A stretch of DNA of 64,000 nucleotides, from assembly GCA_963920635.1 (NCBI GenBank), contig OY987299.1:19023401-19087400 (forward strand), read 5' to 3'. Position numbers and translations under genes: made by a program. The notes under the pieces are model-generated. The model worked only from the letters and a program-made list of their open reading frames with translations. It was not told the origin of the DNA and searched no databases. This document shows, piece after piece, positions 55,988 through 64,000 of this stretch; position 1 is the stretch's first letter; every line of letters starts with the position of its first letter. This DNA comes from Pseudeuparius sepicola. Its lineage: Eukaryota > Arthropoda > Insecta > Coleoptera > Anthribidae.

Positions 55988-56946
55988 CAGACTTGGGTAT
56001 AGAATACCAAAAACCAGTATTCGAATACAAATACAGAATACTCAAGTTGAACTGGATTCGAATCCTAGAGATTTGAATACCATTCTAACAAAAGTATTCA
56101 ATTACCGAATAGTATTCGAATCCATGTATTCATATAATGAATATTGTGTTCATTTAATTACCTTATATGAAACTCCCTGTATAAGCTAGGCTGGTTATAC
56201 TAAGTAAAATAATATCTTGGGAAAGGCTTAATCGATTCGCGAAAGAGGATCACCAATATATGACCTGTGGTTTATTATACAAGGTACTCCGAAAACTCTT
56301 TTTTTTTTAATTTTGCCCCATTTGGTGGATAACCAAAGGTTTTGAACTAGAGCCAATTCGATGACACTATGCATTTTGTTCTTATAAACATGCGTAATAT
56401 GGTTTGTAATTTTTGGGGGTTTTCTTTTATTAACAGTCGACCACATAATATAGTACTATTTCAAAAAAGTATAATCCAAAATGTTGAGTTCTTCGAGAAC
56501 TGCAGGTTGAAAAGTTGAAAAGTTTTTTGAAATGCGGCCCATCTTCTAAACACACTGTATATTTGACTATTTTTATCTATACATACAATAAAAATCAAAA
56601 CTATATATAGGTAAAAACAAAAAATTTAAATATACCTAAGAAATATCGATCATTGTCCACTTTTTTTTTTGTAATCTTATTAGTATTCAACATTTGAATA
56701 CAGGATTCAAATTTTGAATCCTGTATTCTGATTCTGAATACTGAGATTTGAACATCGGTATTGTTTCTAAGAGAATCCTCAAAAAATCAGTATTTAAATT
56801 ACCGAATACAGAATACCTGCTTTAAAAAGTAGTTATAAGAATAAGAATATCTGCTTCTCGGGAGTATTTGAATATGAATACGATTATTGGCAAAGTAGCT
56901 TGAATAGGATTCCGAATACTGAGGATTCGAATACTACCCAAGTCTG
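55988..56946. mobile_element. hAT-like element with TATTCGAATAC repeats, 8-bp TSD
   Basis: The ends CAGACTTGGGTA and TACCCAAGTCTG lie inside perfect TSDs GTTGTATG (55980-55987 and 56947-56954). Subterminal regions carry many GTATTCGAATAC-like motifs in both orientations, a usual hAT transposase-binding layout. The middle contains fragments of another repeat (CTCCCTGTATA). No transposase frame. Confidence 0.8.
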
Positions 56947-57212
56947 GTTGTATGCAGCGTGTCCTGTGTGGCAGTGACGTGCCAGTCGCCCCAGCAGTTA
57001 TAACCACGCCAAATTCGCCGTTTCTAATTTCTGGTCCTCATAGAGCCATAGGGCATGAAGTCACTCTTATACACATTTACATGAGGGATATGAATGTTTT
57101 AAACAGCAGTATGCATGTTTCAACATATAATTTTAATATTTCTCAACTGATTGGATCCAGTTATCATTAATTTATTAGTAATTTAATTATTCTATTATTA
57201 TGATAATAAGTA

Positions 57213-57560
57213 CAGTAGAACCTCGATTATCCGTGCGCGTTTAATCCGGGCGGCGGATTTTCCGTGCGGCACCGAACAACCTGAAACTGATAGTATTGAT
57301 CTACTTCAGCTAAGGAAAATGAAGGAATTGATAAGAAACAGAATTTACGAAGCTATAAAACAGAAAAAAATCACTGATTTTTCAAGTGATTTTATTCAGA
57401 TATTTATATACAGCACAATGCATGTAAGTACATGTACCTTCATACATAAAATATGTATGTACATATAAAAAATGAAAAATGAGGTGTTTGGATTATCCGT
57501 GTTTTCAATTATCAGGCAAAGGCTTGGTCCCAGACAGCCAGGATAATCGAGGTTCTACTG
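57213..57560. mobile_element. pogo/Tigger-like MITE, TA TSD
   Basis: The ends CAGTAGAACCTCGATTATCC and GGATAATCGAGGTTCTACTG are flanked by TA on both sides. The terminal sequence is typical of pogo/Tigger elements of the Tc1/mariner superfamily. 348 bp, non-coding. Confidence 0.85.
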
Positions 57561-57564
57561 TATT

Positions 57565-57895
57565 AAGATATTCGGCCAACTATTCGGTATGGTGAATATT
57601 TGGTGCATCTTTACTCTAAGCATTCTCCTTTCTTTCCTTGTCTAAGGGACATTTTTATGTGTGGGTTTAGTGTGCATTCATTTAGTAATCAGCATAGAGG
57701 CGCTTAAAAAGCGTTTTTATAAGAAAAACTATAAATTTGAGGGTTTAACCGAATATTTTGTCGAATAGTTAGCCGAATATTCGTCCGAATGGTTAGCCGA
57801 ATATTCCAAAGAATAGTTAACCGAATATTAGGCAGCATATTCGGTATTCGGCCAATGCCATACATTCCACTATTCGGTGCACTCCAAAATTCTGT
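57565..57895. repeat. TATTCGG/CCGAATA-rich repeat
   Basis: TTCGGCCAACTATTCGGTA near 57571 and related motifs near 57840-57895 bracket a run of degenerate 23-24-bp units (GTTAGCCGAATATTCGTCCG...). Probably a diverged DNA element with subterminal repeats. Confidence 0.45.
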
Positions 57896-58499
57896 TATTG
57901 TTTATCCGGAGGGCGTTATTGAACAAATTTTGACATATAGCAAGGAAGTTATAATAATACTGATGAAGGAAAACAAAAAAAAAACTAACCAGTTAGCTTT
58001 ATTTTGCATTTTTGGTTATATATTGTGTAATAATAATAATAATGAAGTAAAAAGGTATGTGACAAATTCCAAAATTATAGTATTAAGTCCAGATACATGA
58101 CCTCAAATTTAGACTTAATACGAAAACAGAGTATATGTGTTTAAAGCTAGACAGTATCAAATGAATCTAATACTATATGGCTCTCCAAGATGGTCCCAAT
58201 AATCGTTAAAGATGAATTGAAAATAGCGGGAAAAAATCTATACTGATCGATAATAACCTTAAAATTGGATTTAATACTGTCTTGCTCTGAGTTCCAGTTT
58301 TGCATTTATTCCAGTAAGAATGCTATTTCAAGCGGTTTTATGATTCATAGGTACCCACAAATTTCTACAGGCCTATATAGCATATAGGTACCTATAGATT
58401 TAGGTTACAATTATTGTAAATTAGTGAACGTACCTATTATTATTGGACAAAGCTTGGGAAAATCTCAGTAGGTAAAATTTTTCATGTTTTGCGTTCTAT

Positions 58500-58767
58500 C
58501 ACAGAAAATATAGTTCCACAAAAGAAAGCTCCTTAACAATACCTGTCAAATGGACTCCAACTACAGACTCCAAAAACAAGCAGATTGCATTTCTTATGAA
58601 ATGATATTTTTTCAAAATATAATCTGCCCAATTTGTAGATTAGCGATTAGCCAACATTTAATAGTGGACCTCAATATCAATGCATTTGGAAAATATTAAG
58701 CTTCAAAGTTGGAGTCCATTTGACAGCTGTCATTAAGGAACTCTCTGTTCTGAATATATTTTCTGTG
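58500..58767. mobile_element. 268-bp MITE, CACAGAAAATATA ends
   Basis: CACAGAAAATATAGTTC at the left and GAATATATTTTCTGTG at the right. Inner arms CTCCTTAACAATACCTGTCA / TGACAGCTGTCATTAAGGA continue the pairing. The flanks GTTCTAT and GCTTTAT match at 5 of 7 positions, a likely decayed 7-bp TSD. The 31-bp hairpin at 63239 begins with the same 13 bases. Confidence 0.65.
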
Positions 58768-58871
58768 GCTTTATTCCCGACCCCGTCACGAAACCTTATG
58801 AAATTATAGAGTACTTTTTTCGCTATAAAATTATACCTATATATACCTAATTCAAAAAATCAATCAAAATC

Positions 58872-60645
58872 AAAGAGGGCGGTCATTATTTATTTAAAAT
58901 TGCCCCAACTTTTTAACAGTAAACTTTTGGCGCTTTTCATGAAAACACCTTATTCCCACACCTTTTTTAAGTAAAAAAGGTACACTAAGTGAAGTTGCTG
59001 AGAATAACACAAAAACTAAGAGTATGGTAGATCTTGTCAAAATAAACAATATTTTTCCTATAAAATGTTTATCGAAAAGTGGTTCGTTTTCGAGATACAG
59101 ATTGTTGAAATTTTCCAAAACATGGTTGGTTTTTGTCAAAAGTTTTTTGCTACTGCAGTTATTTTCATCAAACTTTATACGCAGTATATAGTATACCCTC
59201 ACAGACTTCTTCTAAAGTGAGCATTATCAAACTTAATCAATCAAAATAAAAAAAATTTGTCACGTTTAATTATTATTCTTATTATGAGAAAGTGCTACAG
59301 TTCGGAGTTTGTAAAAAAAAACAATTCGGACAAGTACTATGTTATTTATTAAGCAATTAAACATATGAAAATTGAACAAAACAACTAATAAAACAACTGT
59401 TGAAAGTGACTATCCCCAACAGTAGAAATAATACAAGCTTCTGCTCTTCTCATCAAAGAATTCCGCACCTGTTGAAAAATGCCGGTAGTGTTTCTTATCG
59501 TTTCGCAGCCAGCTATAATGCGAACCCTTAACATTTCCTCGTTTTCAATGGGGTTACCGTAAACCAGTGATTCAAGGTGTCCCCAAAAGAAGAAATCGAG
59601 GGGATTGAGGTCCGTCTAAGAAATTTCTTGCTACCAGACTAAAATGAGCAGGAGCTCCATCGTGCATTAACCAAGAGTTATTTCGGAGACCAATGGGAAC
59701 ATCCTCCATAAGCTGGGGAAGCTTATGTTCCAAAAAATTTTGGTAAGCATCTCCATCCAATCGTAAGGGGAGAAAATACATTAAAAGAGAATCTGTCTTG
59801 GAAACGAGTTTGCGTTATCTCATAACGTGGGTTATCTTCAGCCCAGATGTGATTGTTATGGATGTTCATATAATACCGCATTTCTTGAAAAATTAGCCTT
59901 CATCTGTGAAGAGGATTTTCGATAAAATTTGGGGATGTTGTTCGACTTTTCTTTGAAGCCATTGAGCAAATTCGATACGTGGTTGAAAATCACGTAGCGT
60001 AAGTGCCTGGACACGCTGAATATGATAAGGATAGAGTAGCTGCTCCTTTAAAATTCTCTAAACGGTAATGTGACTCACATTTAAAGTTTGACTAATTTTT
60101 CTTGTACTTGTTTCTGGATGTTCACTAATTTCTTCGAAAACCGCCTCCTCCAATTCCACAGTTCTTGCAGTCTGTGGCCGTCCTATACTGCAGAATTTCT
60201 TTCAAAGCTTCCAGATTCGGAAAGTCGCCAGAAAAGATTTGCAAATGTCGCTTCACAAGGAGTCACGCGTTGGGGATACCTTTCCTGATAAATGCGTCTG
60301 GCCTCGGTTGAATTTCCGTCAGCCAAGCCGTATGCAAAAACCATGCCATTTCAGCACTCGTAAAGTCAGGCATGGTACTAGAAAATTACTGTGAGTTTGT
60401 CAACGAATAGTTAAAAATGTGACAGCAAATTTCTATTTTGATAAACAAAAATGTAATGTTCTCAGCAACTTCACTTAGCCCCTAAGGAGCTAAGTAACTT
60501 GCATCGATACGATACAGAAAATTGTAAATATCTCGAAAACGATCACCTCCAGCGTTGTTGAGGAAGTGTATCTTTTTAAAAAGGTGTGTGCCAAACGTTT
60601 AATGTCAAAAAAGTGGGGCAATTTTAAATAAATAATGACAACCTA
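58872..60645 (-). mobile_element. Mariner/Tc1-like element with long terminal inverted repeats
   Basis: Arms of about 150 bp or more (GTCATTATTTATTTAAAATT and complement; GTGAAGTTGCTGAGAA and complement) bracket a decayed transposase. The ends have drifted and no exact TA TSD was fixed. Confidence 0.65.
59385..60373 (-). pseudogene. Mariner/Tc1-type transposase pseudogene
   Basis: Fragments in several minus-strand frames read MPDFTSAEMAWFLHTAW, then an HTH part (TGRPRTARTVELEEAVFEE, ISQTLNVSHITV), then LPQLMEDVPIGLRN with WLMHDGAPAHF. HDGAPAHF around the second catalytic Asp is typical of insect mariner/Tc1 transposases. Frameshifts and a TAG in place of the expected Trp after HITV break the gene. 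The tail runs to a stop near 59385. Inactive. Confidence 0.8.
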
Positions 60646-60913
60646 CGCAGCGCCCTCTAGGCGCTACATAAAAAAATAATACGAAATTATGATTCCCACA
60701 TCAAAAAACCCCGGGTACAAAATTTCGAGCGAAAAACTTATTTTTTGCAAAGGTTATTTAAAAAAACGAAAAATAAATAAATTTCAACACCCTGTGTCTC
60801 CGAAACGAAGCATTTCCGGACACAACTTATATATATTTTTTTCTAAAAATTGTCTCGGGAATACGTCATTTAAATATTTTAACGTACTTATGTTACACCC
60901 TGTATTATGTACC

Positions 60914-60990
60914 AAGGGACTAGAGTGCATCTTGTAATCCCGAGAGTGAAGAACAATCACTCGAGGAATTAAGAGACACTTTAGTCCCGT
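60914..60990. repeat. Hairpin repeat with AGGGACTA ends
   Basis: CCAAGGGACTAGAG and CTTTAGTCCCGTTGG enclose an inner inverted pair (CCGAGAGTGAAGAACAATCA / TGATTGTTCTTCACTC-like). Similar AGGGACTA motifs recur at 62214-62370. Confidence 0.4.
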
Positions 60991-61391
60991 TGGACATACG
61001 CTATTTTTTGCACTGCAGGAGCTAAAATTTAAAAATGCACATTATCCACATTATCAAATTACCACTTTGCACCGTTGAAGCGAGGAAACTGTTTGAATGA
61101 ATGAATGAATATAAATATTTCTATCCTAATTGGTACCAATAATTGGTACCATGGTAAAAAAATTGGAACCAAAATTTGGTAGTTGATATATTAGTATGTA
61201 CCAACCATCAGTTACCGTTACACCACCGTAGCGGATAGCTCTTGAAAAGTATTGACAGGAATGTAAAATTCATTTTGTTCTATTTCAACCAGTTTTCTCG
61301 CTAAAACAGTGCAAATTAGTCAAAATGCCTATTTTCAACTGTTCATAGCTCAGAAACTACTACTTTTTAAAAAATGACATTCTTCAGATAT

Positions 61392-62133
61392 ACAGAGTGT
61401 CTCACTTAAGAGTGAAACAACCCTATAACTTATTTATTTTTTAACCCACCAGAACGAAATTTTTACCAAAGGTAGATGGCATTGTTGCATACTTATTTCC
61501 AAAAAAATAGTTGCCTACTCCAAAGTCAAAGCCACCTTCGAAGCAACAAACGAGGCTAAAAATCCGAAAGTCATAGGAATTAGGCATTTTTTTTTCAAAA
61601 AAAAAATTACTAGAAAAAGTTGTTCAGAATCGATTCAGAACCCTAAATACCAAATTTTGCCAAAATCAAAAAATATTTAATAAATAAAATTAAAGTAAAA
61701 ATTTAAAATTTTAATTTTTTTAAATTGTTTTGTAGCTTTTATTTTAAAATAATCACTTTATGAAAACGACTTGCCTTCAAAACTTCCATGGCACACTTTT
61801 CTAAACGCAGAAAATTATTAAATTGCTGTTTTTGGAATTTAATTTTTTTAAGTTAATATTTTTTGATTTTGACAAAATTTTGGATTGAAGGTTCTGAATC
61901 GATTCTGAACAACTTTTTCTAGTAAATTTTTTTGAAAAAAAAAATGCCTAATATGACTTTCGGATTTTTAGCCTCGATTGTGGAATCGCAGGTGGCTTCG
62001 ACTTTGGAGTAGGCAACTAATTTTTTGGAAATAAGTAGGCAACAATGCCGTCTACCTTTGGTAAAAATTTCATTCTGGTCGGTTAAAAATTAAAGAAGTT
62101 ATAGGGTTGTTTCACTCTTATGTGAGACTCTGT
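61392..62133. mobile_element. 742-bp fold-back element, ACAGAGTGTCTCACTTAAG ends
   Basis: Arms of about 300 bp (ACAGAGTGTCTCACTTAAGA, CCAAAGGTAGATGGCATTGT, CAGAATCGATTCAGAACC and complements) are separated by an AT-rich loop of about 120 bp. Non-coding. Confidence 0.75.
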
Positions 62134-63238
62134 ATGTGAATAGAGTTTTAGAGTTATTGTTCATTTCATTTATAATTAATGTTATTGAATAAAGTAACTA
62201 CATACTTAATCCCAAGGGACTAAAAAATTTTTACTCCCTTGCCCTTGAGTCCCTTGGGGGGACTAAAATGCTTTAGTCGCAACGGAATAAATGCCGCACT
62301 TTGGTCCCGCAAAGGCAAAGGAGGGAGTAAAGTGATCACTTTAGTTTTAGTCCCTGCGTTGCGGCACGATACACAGAAAACGGTGTGCCCGCGCGCAGGT
62401 GCTGTGACGTCAACGGTGACGCTTATTCGACAAAATTATGGCCTACTTTTATTTTTAAACGGAAATTTAACTCGTTTTATAGTGAGCTAGGCAACCACAT
62501 ATACACCAAAGTCAAGGTGCCTAAAAAGTGCCTACACTACATTCTATCTTTGGATTTAACTTGACGCGAAATTGATAACTGACGTATGTGAGTGAGACTA
62601 ATTTCAGGACTATTTTTTATACTGAACCTTAGTCATAGGCCAATACTACCAGATGCGCGAGCACTCGAGCAGCAATGATGGAGTGCGGGAAATTTAAATA
62701 CGGTCAAATGATTCAAATAGGTAGGTTATAAGATTTACATTTTATTTTTGAAGAAAGTATAAAACTACAAAATACAAATACCTAATTACAGGAGAAATTA
62801 TTATGATAATACTACTAGAGACTTGTGTCGCACTTATTATGAAAAACACCCTTGATCTTGTTTTTGGAGACATAAATTTCCGACTTAGCACATTACATTT
62901 ATAGAACTCGATGAGCTCTATCTTTAGGTGTATTCAAATTACATATCAGGTGCATCTCCAGCCTGCTATGACCAATGACCCCGCGAATAGGACTAATATA
63001 TTGAATATTTTGTTTCGCGCTAGAGATATCGAAAAAAGCTATTAGGAAAAGTGGTTCAGAACCGAATTTTTACCCCGAAGACCAACCACATATTCGCATT
63101 TTAATATTATTATTTTTTTAATAATGAGGTTATTTTCGTGTTCTTTTGTTCTCTTTTAATCTTAGTATGAACCTACCATTAAAGGATTACCTCTATAATT
63201 TTCAAAGGTTTCCATGGCAATCTTCCCAGAGTTGGAAC
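62134..63238. other. Lim3 distal 5' flank, no gene seen
   Basis: It begins with AGGGACTA-type repeat sequence (62211-62370). The rest shows no exon or strong repeat. Confidence 0.4.
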
Positions 63239-63269
63239 CACAGAAAATATACGCTACGCGTTTTCTGTG
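63239..63269. mobile_element. 31-bp micro-hairpin insertion, 8-bp TSD
   Basis: CACAGAAAA and TTTTCTGTG arms surround a 13-nt core (TATACGCTACGCG). It lies inside perfect direct repeats GTTGGAAC at 63231-63238 and 63270-63277. The ends equal those of the 268-bp MITE at 58500-58767. Confidence 0.7.
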
Positions 63270-64000
63270 GTTGGAACTAAAATTGAGACTTAAAATTGGG
63301 GAAAACAAAACATCAGAGCATTTATGCAATCTGTATTTTTTTACTGTTTTGATTTGTTAATAACAAAATAGGTAGGTACCTAACCTAGCGGAAACTCTGG
63401 CGGTAATGCCGCCGGTAATGTCACTTTTTGACAAGACAGAACAACAGAACAGTCAACTAGGAGCGCGCGCATCTGGGAGCCAAAAGTATTGGCCTATGGC
63501 CTATGGCTAAGGTTCAGTATTTTTTATAAGTTGGCCGTGCTTTTGTCGAAGTCGAAGCAATGTTGCCAGGTCCAAAAATTGAAAATCACCAGAAACTGGT
63601 TTCAAAAGTTGTCAGATTTAAAAAAAATCACCAGATTTCATATTTTTTTTGTATACCTACTTACACGAAATACGTAAAACAATTAAAAAAACTAAATATG
63701 CCATTTAAAAACATGTTTCAATTCATACTACAACAAACTCAAACATAACAAAACTAAACAAAATACTACAAATAATAAACTAAACGAAACATTATAGTAA
63801 AGTAAAAAAAACAAACAAACATTGAGAAAAAATAGGTAGGTAGGTATATAATAATTTAATTATACATATTATTACTGTGTCTGTTAATCATATCAGGTCA
63901 GGGGTAACAGAAAAATTAAAGGAGCTATTTTGCGATATTAATCTCTTAGAGTGCAAAATTCCACTAATTGTTTTAGAACCCAATCTACTACGCAATTTTG

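Noticed and set aside
60088..60288. ORF on the + strand
   Set aside because: Antisense to the mariner-like transposase pseudogene.

Overview
The window is nuclear DNA from an insect: AT-rich, with spliced genes, long introns and dense fragments of many DNA-transposon families. Two single-copy developmental/signalling genes anchor it. The insect order is not certain. The repeat beginning AACCGACTTCAAAAAAGG (39.8-40.6 kb) is of a type I associate with Lepidoptera, but that alone is not proof.

Layout. (1) 1.47-7.47 kb, + strand: the 3' part of a PHLPP-type leucine-rich-repeat PP2C phosphatase gene. Six exons join in frame to 921 residues and end in the PDZ-ligand-like tail TTEL. The last exon lies 3 kb downstream, behind a nested fold-back transposon, and is easily missed. 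(2) 7.5-19.5 kb: intergenic space between two convergent genes, filled with fold-back/MITE elements, plus a hAT remnant 50 bp beyond the second gene's stop codon. (3) 19.58-43.6 kb, - strand: a complete Lim3 (LHX3/LHX4-type) LIM-homeobox gene. Seven coding exons sum to exactly 392 codons: N-terminal exon, LIM1, LIM2, homeodomain, post-homeodomain, and two C-terminal exons. Its introns hold a PIF/Harbinger-like remnant, a THAP-like fragment, a second hAT element and several long palindromes. (4) 41,221-43,335: the first coding exon of Lim3, with its splice donor and some flank, is present as 15 head-to-tail copies of a 141-bp unit. A GC-rich TATA promoter candidate follows at 43.35-43.60 kb. 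(5) 43.6-64 kb: Lim3 5' flank with no convincing gene. It holds repeats (two related 121-bp arrays with CATA tails, a hAT element with 8-bp TSDs, a pogo/Tigger-like MITE, a decayed mariner-like transposase) and three isolated GC-rich islands that could be cis-regulatory.

The two most unusual observations are the 15-fold array of the Lim3 start exon and a recurring class of tiny perfect or near-perfect hairpins (28-40 bp). These sit inside 7-8 bp target-site duplications at six places, and longer relatives share their ends and TSD length. They look like transposons reduced to fused terminal repeats. No RNA genes, CRISPR arrays or bacterial features were seen. All calls come from reading the sequence; no database search was possible.
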